The translations under genes were made by a program, and so were the position numbers. A stretch of 7,337 nucleotides of DNA. Source: Patescibacteria group bacterium. Its GTDB lineage: Bacteria; Patescibacteriota; UBA1384; XYA2-FULL-43-10; CAINNR01. This document shows, piece after piece, positions 1-5,507 of this stretch; position 1 is the stretch's first letter, and the number at the start of each line of letters is the position of its first letter. The DNA is taken from contig JAQVAO010000025.1 in the NCBI GenBank assembly GCA_028690755.1, positions 1-7,337 of the forward strand, given 5' to 3'. The notes under the pieces were generated by a model that saw nothing but the letters and a program-made list of their open reading frames with translations, was not told the origin of the DNA and ran no database searches.

Positions 1-908
1 ATATTATCACCAACCTGGTCAGCTACCGAAGTGATCACTAATTTAGAATCGATAAATTTAATCTTAATATTGTTCGCCCCTTGGCGAGCAAAGAGTGCCG
101 CCATTTTGACCGCTGAAGAAAACTCTTTTAGCTCAAGCTCAGCACGAGAAGCGAAAGCAGTCGGAATAATCTGCTTATAATTTGGGAATGAGCCCTCAAT
201 CAAACGCGAGACAACCAGGGTATCACCAATAGAGAAAGACACCTGATTTTCAGTCGCGAAAATAGCAATATTTTCCAGCTTTTCAGCACCAGAAGCGATA
301 CGCAGCACCTCATGCATCGTTCGTGCAGGAACAATAAATTCCTTCTCGATTTCACTTTTGGCTATTTCAATTCTTTTCTCGGCTAAACGATAACCATCGG
401 TCGCAACGAGATAGAGTGCATTCTTTTCAAATTTGAAGTACAAACCGGCTAAAACCGGTCTTGTGTCATCAGTGGCGCAAGCAATAATAACCTCGGAAAT
501 CGATCTCTTAAAGTCGTCAGCACTAAGATCAATTAATGAGTCTTTGGTGATATCCGGAACCTGGGGGAATTCGGCTGGATCAATTCCTTTAATATTAGCC
601 TCATACCTCTCACTTTTAAGATGTAGTGTCTGCTCATGTGAACTCATTTCGATACTTTCATCATCATTATTAGCGACAAATTCTGAGATCAGCCTGGCAG
701 GTATAGTTAATGCTCCCTCTTCATCAACCTTCGCCCCGATTGATGTCGTAATGCCAATTTCCAGGTCAGTAGCTGATAGTTTTAATTCACCCCCTTTCGC
801 TTCGATGTAAATATTGGAAAGCACCGGCAGTGTTGTGCGTGTACCAACAATTCTCGACACCGTCGCTAACCCCTTATTTAATCTCTCCTGTGTGCATGAT
901 ATTTTCAT
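1..908 (-). CDS. dnaN: DNA polymerase III beta sliding clamp, C-terminus cut off by window edge
   Basis: The beta clamp forms a ring around DNA, tethers the replicative polymerase and serves as a docking platform for repair and replication proteins. The reading frame starts MKISCTQERLNKGLATVSRI and runs open for 302 codons to the left edge. Clamp-like stretches include LPVLSNIYIEA, ATDLEIGI, ATDGYRLAEKRI and the GSFPNYKQIIP segment typical of the second to third domain region. Family members are usually about 365-380 residues, so roughly 65-75 C-terminal residues lie outside. The start ATG (906-908) is preceded by AAGGAG (913-918 on the minus strand) four bases away, a good Shine-Dalgarno sequence. 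The gene lies directly after oriC and in the same direction as dnaA, the classic dnaA–oriC–dnaN order. It is AT-rich like the rest of the native core. Identification is secure; no clear promoter was seen in the AT-rich stretch ahead of it. Confidence 0.95.
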   Translation of the reverse strand, partial: MKISCTQERLNKGLATVSRIVGTRTTLPVLSNIYIEAKGGELKLSATDLEIGITTSIGAKVDEEGALTIPARLISEFVANNDDESIEMSSHEQTLHLKSERYEANIKGIDPAEFPQVPDITKDSLIDLSADDFKRSISEVIIACATDDTRPVLAGLYFKFEKNALYLVATDGYRLAEKRIEIAKSEIEKEFIVPARTMHEVLRIASGAEKLENIAIFATENQVSFSIGDTLVVSRLIEGSFPNYKQIIPTAFASRAELELKEFSSAVKMAALFARQGANNIKIKFIDSKLVITSVADQVGDN

Positions 909-1080
909 AATTCTCCTTATAAAATCCTGATTATTTTATCCATTTATTAACACTAATTTTATCTAGTTATTTTGATTTAAAATCTACTAGTTTTAAATTA
1001 CTTAACACTTATTACTTTTTGAGATAATTCTGCAATATTCCATTACATTTCACGACTATTGATATTAATATTATGTATAA
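909..1080. other. AT-rich DNA unwinding element candidate
   Basis: The stretch is extremely AT-rich, with runs such as GATTTAAAATC and TTTTAAATTA and almost no G or C. It lies immediately beside the DnaA-box cluster, as expected for the region where the origin first melts. On the minus strand it contains CTAGTAGA (983-990), which resembles a short run of the TAG-type DnaA-trio motif that recruits DnaA onto single strands in Bacillus. The trio match is short and could be chance. The dnaN Shine-Dalgarno sequence sits at its left end. Confidence 0.6.
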
Positions 1081-1275
1081 TTATCCACAACCCTGTGGAA
1101 AACTTGGTAGGTTATCAACAGTTTTAAATATTTATCCACAACATTTTAAGTTATCCACAGTATCTTCCACTATATCCCCGTCTTTTAAACCTTTTATTTA
1201 CAGCTTTATCCACAACACCATGGTAAAATTTGCATTACTGGGAATTAATTATTAGCTTTATCCACTTTATCCACA
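1081..1275 (+). promoter_or_regulatory. DnaA-box cluster of oriC
   Basis: Perfect TTATCCACA boxes on the plus strand start at 1081, 1132, 1151, 1206 and 1267. One-mismatch or weaker boxes are TTTTCCACA on the minus strand (1094-1102), TTATCAACA (1112-1120) and TTATCCACT (1258-1266). The last two boxes (1258 and 1267) abut directly head-to-tail with a 9-base period. Nearly all point the same way, with the AT-rich melting region on their left. These are the binding sites on which DnaA-ATP assembles to start replication. Confidence 0.9.
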
Positions 1276-1336
1276 TACCTTACTATTATTATGACTAATT
1301 TAATACTTATTTAATAACTATCAAACAACCTGTGTA

Positions 1337-2722
1337 TTAGCCAAGAATATATTCCTTAATAAGTTCGATCTCATCTTTAATTTTGGCAGATGAACTAATA
1401 TCTTTGGAAATCATTTTACATCCATACATAACAGTTGTGTGATCTTTACCACCAAGTTCCCTACCAATCTCTGGGTATGATAACCCTACCATGTTCTTTA
1501 ATAAATACATTGAAATTTGACGCGGTTTAATTAATTCGCGATTTCTTTTTTTACCAGAGATATCATCAATCGATACATTGTAAAATTTTTCAATCACTTT
1601 CAGCACTTTTTCCGAGGATATTACCTGTCTTTTGTGCCCCCTCTGGACTGATTCAGATAAAACCTTTTCAACAATAGACATAGAGGGTGATTCATTGGTA
1701 AGTTCACAAAAAGCAAAAACCTTTGTCAGTGCACCTTCTAATTCTCGAATATTTGATTCGATGTTTTCCGCGATATAATTAATCACATCATCGTCGATAT
1801 TAATATCTTTTTCCTGGCATTTTGATTGTAGTATCGCCCTTCTGGTCTCAAAATCCGGCATTTGGATATCGGCGACCATTCCCCACTCAAAGCGTGTGAT
1901 TAGCCTCTTTTCCAGTCCTTTTATCTCCTTAGGGATTCTGTCGGCTGTGAGAACCACCTGCTTATTTTTCTGATGTAAGTGGTTAAAGGTATGGAAAAAC
2001 TCTTCTTGTGTCTGCTCTTTACCGCCTAAAAATTGGATATCATCGATCAGCAAAATATCAACATTTCGATAGAGATTTTTGAAATCTCTTGCTTTTCCAC
2101 CTTGTACAGAATCGATAAAATCGTTAATAAATGTTTCACAGGATACATAGAGAACTTTTGTTTTGGGGTTATTGGTGATCGCCTCATGACCGATAGCCTG
2201 AATCAGGTGAGTTTTTCCCAGTCCGGAATCACCGTAAATAAAGAGTGGGTTGTAGCTTTTACCTGGTTTTTTTGATACCGATTTGGCGGCTGCATGTGCT
2301 AGCTGATTCGAAGTCCCGACTACAAAATTAGAAAAAACATAATAATCGTTTAATGAGTCATTTTTGACTTTTTCCACAGTCTTTTCTTCCTGAATTTTTT
2401 TCTCTGAGTTATCCACAGGGTTGTGGATAACTTTTTCTTTTTCAGGTTTCTTTGCATCTAATTTTGGAGATGTGGCAACCTTGAAACGAATTTCGGAAAT
2501 CTCATCACCTACCTGTTTTTGTAGTGCAGTTTTAATCTCCTTAATATATTTTTTTGATAGCCAGTCTTCAATAAAAAAAGTTGGCACTCCGATTGTAAAA
2601 ATGCCTTTTTTCTTCTCCAAAATAAACGTTCCGCGAAACCAAGTAGTAAAATTGGCCTTGGACAGTACTACTTCCAGTTCGCCGAGTGCTTTTTGCCAAA
2701 TTTTCTCTAGATCTTCAGACAT
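1337..2722 (-). CDS. dnaA: Chromosomal replication initiator DnaA
   Basis: DnaA is the AAA+ ATPase that binds 9-mer boxes at oriC, melts the origin and loads the helicase. The chosen start gives 461 residues, a usual length. Domain I begins EKIWQKALGELEVVL and TTWFRGTF. A charged linker (about 85-125) is domain II. The AAA+ core has Walker A GDSGLGKT (164-171), Walker B ILLIDDIQFLGG (223-234) and the sensor/arginine region LITRFEWG (274-281). Domain IV ends with the box-recognition signature GGKDHTTVMYG (424-434). The ATG at 2720-2722 has AAGGA five bases upstream (2728-2732) and matches where the family begins. A longer open frame reaching 2845 would add 41 residues read through DnaA boxes and is rejected. 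The linker codons for VIHNPVDNS are themselves a pair of DnaA boxes (2409-2430). Confidence 0.97.
   Translation of the reverse strand: MSEDLEKIWQKALGELEVVLSKANFTTWFRGTFILEKKKGIFTIGVPTFFIEDWLSKKYIKEIKTALQKQVGDEISEIRFKVATSPKLDAKKPEKEKVIHNPVDNSEKKIQEEKTVEKVKNDSLNDYYVFSNFVVGTSNQLAHAAAKSVSKKPGKSYNPLFIYGDSGLGKTHLIQAIGHEAITNNPKTKVLYVSCETFINDFIDSVQGGKARDFKNLYRNVDILLIDDIQFLGGKEQTQEEFFHTFNHLHQKNKQVVLTADRIPKEIKGLEKRLITRFEWGMVADIQMPDFETRRAILQSKCQEKDINIDDDVINYIAENIESNIRELEGALTKVFAFCELTNESPSMSIVEKVLSESVQRGHKRQVISSEKVLKVIEKFYNVSIDDISGKKRNRELIKPRQISMYLLKNMVGLSYPEIGRELGGKDHTTVMYGCKMISKDISSSAKIKDEIELIKEYILG
2370..2430. promoter_or_regulatory. DnaA boxes inside the dnaA coding sequence, including an inverted pair
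   Basis: Within the codons for the DnaA linker there is a TTTTCCACA box (2370-2378), a perfect TTATCCACA box (2409-2417) and a perfect box on the opposite strand (TGTGGATAA, 2422-2430). The last two form a perfect 11-bp inverted repeat (2408-2418 by 2421-2431 allowing for the shared edges) around a short GGGT-type centre. Read on the minus strand, 19 bases of this pair (TTATCCACAACCCTGTGGA) are identical to plus-strand 1081-1099 in oriC. Perfect 9-mers at this density are unlikely by chance. They may act as an extra DnaA-binding subregion or a titration/autoregulation site. Confidence 0.75.
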
Positions 2723-2731
2723 ATTTTTCCT

Positions 2732-2810
2732 TGTGGATATTGTATTAAAAACATAGCAAGTTATCCACAGGGTCTGCAAGTTAACGGGTGTTAATTGAAG
2801 TTGTGGATAG
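2732..2810. promoter_or_regulatory. DnaA boxes upstream of dnaA
   Basis: Three boxes lie ahead of the dnaA start. They are TGTGGATAT (2732-2740, one mismatch, reverse orientation), a perfect TTATCCACA (2761-2769) and TGTGGATAG (2802-2810, one mismatch, reverse orientation). They overlap the best promoter candidate for dnaA, which suggests classical autorepression by DnaA. Together with the downstream cluster they would give a two-part origin flanking dnaA. Confidence 0.75.
2739..2767 (-). promoter_or_regulatory. Candidate dnaA promoter overlapping DnaA boxes
   Basis: On the minus strand TGGATA (2762-2767) is followed after 17 bases by TACAAT (2739-2744). The -10 is five of six to consensus and the -35 four of six. 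The -35 lies inside the perfect DnaA box at 2761-2769, and the -10 overlaps the edge of the box at 2732-2740. The transcript would start near 2732, leaving a leader of about ten bases that just includes the AAGGA ribosome site. The match is moderate and untested. Confidence 0.4.
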
Positions 2811-2842
2811 CAAATCCAAAACCTTAGAGCGACTTTTTCTGG

Positions 2843-2873
2843 CAAAATGAAAATCCCCCGCGAATGCGGGGGA
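2843..2873 (-). terminator. Intrinsic terminator of the 2881-3408 gene
   Basis: Bases 2854-2861 and 2866-2873 form a perfect 8-bp GC-rich stem (TCCCCCGC with GCGGGGGA) around a four-base loop. On the minus strand it is followed by ATTTTCATTTT. It begins only eight bases past the stop codon of the GC-rich gene. It would insulate dnaA, the next gene downstream on the same strand, from that gene's transcription. Confidence 0.85.
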
Positions 2874-2880
2874 GTGTGGT

Positions 2881-3408
2881 CTAGTCAGGGTAGTTGAAGG
2901 CCCGGTCGCGCAGCTGTCGTGCGAACTTGGCGAACCAACCGTCGCGGTGGCCAGCACGGAAGTGCTTCTGCCAGGCCGCCTGGCCGGCGACCGGTCCGGT
3001 CCAGAGGTCGAGATCCTGAATGAACCGGTTGAGGAGCTCGATGGCCTCCTCGGCCGCGATCTCGACGTTCGGAGCCTCGACACATACGCCGAAGCCGATG
3101 ATCTGGAGGAAGACACCCTCGTCTGAGGGGATTACCTCCACGAGGAGATCGGCGCAGTTCCAGAGGTGCTTGGACTGCAGAAGCTCCTGATACTCCTCGG
3201 GGATCAGGGCCAGAACATCGGCAAGCTTTGGGTTGATGCCGTCGCAGAACTTGGCTGTTGCCGATTCTGCCAGCAAGCTGGCGACGGCAGCAGGCGAAAG
3301 CTTCCCTAGCTCAGCGAGGAAAGCGTTCACATCGGCGATCTGCTCGAGCTCGAGAAGATCGCCATTCATCACCTGAAACAGCAGCTCCCGATCACGGGGC
3401 TTGAGCAT
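2881..3408 (-). CDS. GC-rich hypothetical protein, 175 residues, family not recognised
   Basis: I do not recognise this protein. It runs from ATG (3406-3408) to TAG (2881-2883) and begins MLKPRDRELLFQVMNGD. The sequence looks soluble and largely helical: an acidic leucine- and alanine-rich body (residues about 7-135), then a tryptophan- and arginine-rich basic tail (about 136-170, WQKHFRAGHRDGWFAKFARQ). Cysteines are at 55, 85 and 109. There is no signal peptide or membrane segment. Expression signals are strong: AGGAGGAG (3416-3423) seven bases before the ATG, a near-consensus promoter, and a terminator just after the stop. Base composition is very unlike its neighbours: 45 of 60 bases are G or C at 2941-3000. 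It sits between dnaA and rpmH, where most bacteria have no gene. Coherent frame, GC-rich codon positions and complete signals support a real gene of foreign or unusual origin. Confidence 0.8.
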   Translation of the reverse strand: MLKPRDRELLFQVMNGDLLELEQIADVNAFLAELGKLSPAAVASLLAESATAKFCDGINPKLADVLALIPEEYQELLQSKHLWNCADLLVEVIPSDEGVFLQIIGFGVCVEAPNVEIAAEEAIELLNRFIQDLDLWTGPVAGQAAWQKHFRAGHRDGWFAKFARQLRDRAFNYPD

Positions 3409-3446
3409 GTTTGTACTCCTCCTGGGGTCGTATTTTCTGCTGATAT

Positions 3447-3475
3447 TTTATATCAATATTTTATTAATTTGTCAA
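3447..3475 (-). promoter_or_regulatory. Strong promoter of the GC-rich 2881-3408 gene
   Basis: On the minus strand a perfect TTGACA (3470-3475) is followed by a 17-base spacer and TATAAA (3447-3452), five of six to consensus. It lies in AT-rich DNA just before the GC-rich gene, leaving a leader of about 30 bases that ends in AGGAGGAG. It faces away from the rpmH promoter, with 25 bases between the two -35 boxes. Confidence 0.8.
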
Positions 3476-3500
3476 TAGTTATTGCTTGATCCTTTATGAC

Positions 3501-3529
3501 TTGTTTTTTGTTCTGAATCATGTTACTAT
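3501..3529 (+). promoter_or_regulatory. Candidate promoter of rpmH
   Basis: TTGTTT (3501-3506), a 17-base spacer and TACTAT (3524-3529), with an extended -10 TG at 3521-3522. The start would fall near 3536, giving a leader of about 65 bases. No Shine-Dalgarno sequence is visible before the rpmH ATG. The spacing and extended -10 make it convincing, although the -35 is only partial. Confidence 0.6.
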
Positions 3530-3600
3530 CTCAAAAGTAGAGACTATTAATGTCTTGTTTTTATTTCTAACTTAGAAACACCTGCTGCTAAATTAAAATT

Positions 3601-3741
3601 ATGACCAAGAGAACATATCAACCAAATAATCGACGACGCCACAAGAATCATGGCTTTCTTTCGCGAATGAAAACCCGTGTCGGAGCGATGGTTATCAAGC
3701 GTCGAAGAGCCAAAGGAAGAAAAAGGCTTTCAGTCGCATAA
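3601..3741 (+). CDS. rpmH: 50S ribosomal protein L34
   Basis: This 46-residue, highly basic protein is the small L34 component of the large ribosomal subunit. It starts [20 protein letters not shown] and ends [13 protein letters not shown]. These match the family signatures KRTYQPS..R, HGFL.RM.T and [10 protein letters not shown]. Its length is normal for L34. It is too short for many gene callers but unmistakable by sequence. It heads the plus-strand block rpmH–rnpA–yidD–yidC, diverging from dnaA as in most bacteria, although here a GC-rich gene has come between them. No Shine-Dalgarno sequence precedes the ATG; the bases before it are A/T only. It is AT-rich like the native genes. Confidence 0.97.
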   Translation: MTKRTYQPNNRRRHKNHGFLSRMKTRVGAMVIKRRRAKGRKRLSVA

Positions 3742-3746
3742 AAAAT

Positions 3747-3828
3747 TGAATAATAAATAGCGAATTATGAATTCCGATAAATTTCCAAGGCCCATAATTC
3801 AAAACTCAAAATTCAGCATTCATTTTTA
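3747..3828. repeat. AT-rich imperfect palindromic intergenic element between rpmH and rnpA
   Basis: The left arm (about 3747-3775) and the right arm (about 3793-3828) are imperfect reverse complements. Both arms, read inward, follow the pattern TGAATnnTnAATnnnGAnTTnTGAATT. A perfect 8-bp core is GAATTATG (3762-3769) with CATAATTC (3793-3800). The right arm also holds short internal repeats, AATTCAAAACTCAAAATTC. The element resembles miniature palindromic repeats that I recall as frequent in Parcubacteria-like genomes. It carries no coding capacity, and copy number cannot be judged here. Confidence 0.55.
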
Positions 3829-3853
3829 ACAGGGCTTCATAGCTCTTTTTTGG

Positions 3854-3882
3854 TTGAAAATGTGCCTCGATTGTGCTAGTTT
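3854..3882 (+). promoter_or_regulatory. Promoter of rnpA predicting a leaderless transcript
   Basis: TTGAAA (3854-3859), a 17-base spacer and TAGTTT (3877-3882) with an extended -10 TG at 3874-3875. The rnpA ATG begins at 3889, seven bases after the -10, exactly where transcription would be expected to start. No Shine-Dalgarno sequence is present. The simplest reading is an mRNA whose 5' end is the A of the start codon. Confidence 0.55.
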
Positions 3883-3888
3883 GTAGCT

Positions 3889-4233
3889 ATGTTAAAGAAA
3901 TTGCATCGTCTGAAAAAAAATAAAGATTTCTCTCGAGTATTTAAGCGTTCAAAAAAGATTAGAACTGATAATTTATTATTTAACATTGCCCAGTTTTCCC
4001 GCGCCGAGGTTTCTAGATTTGGTTTTGTTGTCGCTAATTCAATTGACAGGCGGGCAACTCGTCGCAACGGAATGAAAAGGCGGATGCGGGCAGCGATAAA
4101 AGAGCTGTTACCAGAGATTAAAACTGGCTACGATGCTATTATTTCCGTTAAAAAACCTTTTTCTTATCCCTACAAACTGGCTGAGATAAAGGATCAAATA
4201 AAAAAAGGACTTTCCGATGCTGGCTTATTGTGA
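3889..4233 (+). CDS. rnpA: Ribonuclease P protein component
   Basis: RnpA is the small basic protein that joins the RNase P RNA and helps mature tRNA 5' ends. The product has 114 residues, the family norm. It starts MLKKLHRLKKNKDFSRVFK, which matches the typical opening, and continues SRFGFVVANSIDRRATRRNGMKRRMRA. The last part is the conserved RNA-contacting helix, normally RNRxKRxxR. Here the second arginine of the RNR motif is glycine (R59 N60 G61), although K63, R64 and R67 are kept. No Shine-Dalgarno sequence is visible; a promoter ends seven bases upstream. It overlaps yidD by 17 bases, so translation is probably coupled. It stops with TGA. Confidence 0.95.
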   Translation: MLKKLHRLKKNKDFSRVFKRSKKIRTDNLLFNIAQFSRAEVSRFGFVVANSIDRRATRRNGMKRRMRAAIKELLPEIKTGYDAIISVKKPFSYPYKLAEIKDQIKKGLSDAGLL

Positions 4234-4483
4234 TAGGATTTATAAGTCAATGGGCAGGGGAGTTGTTTTTTTGATCGGTTTGTACCAAAAAACACTTTCG
4301 CCCGACCATGGCTGGTTTTCTTCTCGCTATCCTGGCGGTTACTGCAAATATCACCCGGACTGCTCGGAATATTGTAAGCAGGCGGTTGAGAAAAAGGGCT
4401 TGGTTAAGGGTTTGGTGCTGGGTTTCTGGCGAGTTCTGCGCTGTAATCCCTGGAGCGCCGGCGGTGAAGACCCAATTAAATAA
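4217..4483 (+). CDS. yidD: Membrane protein insertion efficiency factor YidD
   Basis: YidD is a small protein at the inner face of the membrane that aids YidC-dependent insertion. The 88-residue product has the family's hallmarks: LIGLYQKTLSP (19-29), a cysteine motif YCKYHPDCSEYCKQAV (42-57) and the closing RCNPWSAGGEDP (75-86). The spacer between SP and the first motif cysteine is longer than in Escherichia coli (DHGWFSSRYPGGY), a form I associate with Patescibacteria. The ATG at 4217 overlaps the rnpA end by 17 bases and has AAAGGA seven bases upstream. A second ATG at 4250 (residue 12) would also give a full family core, so the exact start is uncertain. A repeat element begins at its stop codon. 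Confidence 0.93.
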   Translation: MLAYCDRIYKSMGRGVVFLIGLYQKTLSPDHGWFSSRYPGGYCKYHPDCSEYCKQAVEKKGLVKGLVLGFWRVLRCNPWSAGGEDPIK

Positions 4484-4603
4484 ATCCCTAAACCCTAAAT
4501 TCTAAACAAACTCAAATGACCGAATTTGATAAAAATTTAAAACATTTAAATATTAATATTTTCAAAATTGTTTAGAGCTTAGATATTAGAATTTAGAATT
4601 TTA
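4482..4603. repeat. MITE-like AT-rich palindromic element between yidD and yidC
   Basis: The element fills the whole yidD–yidC gap. The left arm (about 4482-4525) carries CCCTAAACCCTAAATTCTAA, then ACAAACTCAAATGACC. The right arm (about 4561-4603), reverse-complemented, gives a related series of CTAAATTCTAA and CTCTAAACAATTTTGAAAAT. The best perfect match is TCTAAACAA (4501-4509) with TTGTTTAGA (4568-4576). It starts within the yidD stop codon and ends seven bases before the yidC ATG. There is no coding capacity. The arms and the telomere-like CCCTAAA units resemble small repeats that I recall from many Parcubacteria-like genomes. Activity or spread cannot be judged from one copy. Confidence 0.6.
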
Positions 4604-4610
4604 TATCATT

Positions 4611-5489
4611 ATGGCTAATTTTTTTACACAAATTCTTTATGTTCCGATCTACAATCTCTTGATGGCTTTGGTGGCAATTTTGCCTGGTCATCAAGTAGCT
4701 TGGGCTATTATTGTTGTTACGGTTGTTATTCGCCTAGCGCTTTTGCCATCCTCAATTAAGGCTTCAAAATCACAGCTTGAGATGCAAAAACTCCAGCCGG
4801 AATTAAATGCTCTTCGAGCGAAATACAAAGGTGATCAAAAGAAGCAATTCGAAGAGATGATGAAACTCTACAAAACTCACAAGGTTTCGCCTTTTGGTTC
4901 CTGCTTACCACTAATTATTCAGCTTGTTGTCCTGGTAATTTTTTATCGAGTAATTATGATCGGCTTCAATCTCGATCGCCTTGATCTGCTTTATTCATTT
5001 GTCCCGAAACCAAACGAGATAAATCTTCATTTCTTTGGTATTGATGTTTCTCGACCTGATCTTTGGGTGTTGCCGATTCTAGCCGGAATTTTTCAGTTCT
5101 TGCAGGCGAAAATGATACCCCAACCACCGATGCAAAAGAGTACAAACGATCCGATGGCGATGATGAATAAGCAGATGATTTACTTTTTTCCTTTCATTAC
5201 TGTTTTTATTGCTCGTTCACTACCGGCAGGGCTGGCAATTTATTGGGTAATGACTTCGATATTTATGATTTTCCAGCAGTGGTATATCAATTCTCGTTTT
5301 GGGCTAGGTTTTTTCGGTCAATTTCCGGCTGTTCCACTGGAAAAATTGCCGGAGTATACTCTTGAAGATGAGGCAAACGAGGATGGTACTGAAAAGGCTT
5401 CAGAGCGCAAAAAGCTACCGGAAAATCTAAAAAAAGAGAAAGCCAAAGGAGTTGAGCTCACGGTGCGCAAAAAAGGAAGTCGAAAGTAG
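4611..5489 (+). CDS. yidC: Membrane protein insertase, YidC/Oxa1 family
   Basis: YidC inserts and folds inner-membrane proteins, alone or with the Sec translocon. This 292-residue form has the conserved Oxa1 core but lacks the large periplasmic domain of E. coli YidC. It also shows no lipobox like those of Bacillus SpoIIIJ. The first conserved membrane segment (about 29-46) carries the groove arginine R41 in VVIRLALLP. A charged hairpin follows (50-92, KASKSQLEMQKLQPELNALR). Further membrane segments are near 96-118 (SPFGSCLPLIIQ at its start), 150-168, 188-202 and 206-225. The tail (252-292) is strongly charged and lysine-rich (RKKLPENLKKEKAKG), as in ribosome-contacting homologues. No Shine-Dalgarno sequence is visible; a palindromic repeat ends just before the ATG. 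It is the last gene of the native block and ends at a bidirectional terminator. Confidence 0.96.
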   Translation: MANFFTQILYVPIYNLLMALVAILPGHQVAWAIIVVTVVIRLALLPSSIKASKSQLEMQKLQPELNALRAKYKGDQKKQFEEMMKLYKTHKVSPFGSCLPLIIQLVVLVIFYRVIMIGFNLDRLDLLYSFVPKPNEINLHFFGIDVSRPDLWVLPILAGIFQFLQAKMIPQPPMQKSTNDPMAMMNKQMIYFFPFITVFIARSLPAGLAIYWVMTSIFMIFQQWYINSRFGLGFFGQFPAVPLEKLPEYTLEDEANEDGTEKASERKKLPENLKKEKAKGVELTVRKKGSRK

Positions 5490-5507
5490 ATATTTTAAAT
5501 TCTAAGT

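Larger units (their letters stand above)
909..1336. other. oriC: Chromosomal replication origin (oriC) between dnaA and dnaN
   Basis: This 428-base stretch has no credible gene. It separates dnaA from dnaN, the standard place for a bacterial origin. It has two parts: an AT-rich unwinding side next to dnaN (909-1080) and a DnaA-box cluster toward dnaA (1081-1275). The last 60 bases toward dnaA (1276-1336) show no hairpin terminator and nothing else clear. The small open frame at 1073-1255 is made of DnaA boxes and is not a gene. The order boxes–AT-rich region–dnaN matches the downstream part of the Bacillus subtilis origin. Function is inferred from box density and context. Confidence 0.9.

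Noticed and set aside
433..810. Open frame on the plus strand inside dnaN
   Set aside because: It is antisense to the well-supported dnaN frame and has no independent signals.
1073..1255. 60-residue open frame inside oriC
   Set aside because: It is built from DnaA boxes, has no ribosome site and shows no family resemblance.
1081..1275. Repeated 9-mers as a CRISPR array
   Set aside because: Repeats are only 9 bases, irregularly spaced and match the DnaA-box consensus.
2723..2845. N-terminal extension of dnaA to an upstream ATG at 2845 (41 extra residues)
   Set aside because: It would read through three DnaA boxes and the promoter candidate. It has no Shine-Dalgarno sequence, and the family begins at the internal ATG (2722), which has AAGGA upstream.
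2843..3475. Insertion sequence carrying the GC-rich gene
   Set aside because: No transposase, terminal inverted repeats or target duplications could be found.
3876..4067. Open frame antisense to rnpA
   Set aside because: It is a shadow of the rnpA frame with no family match.
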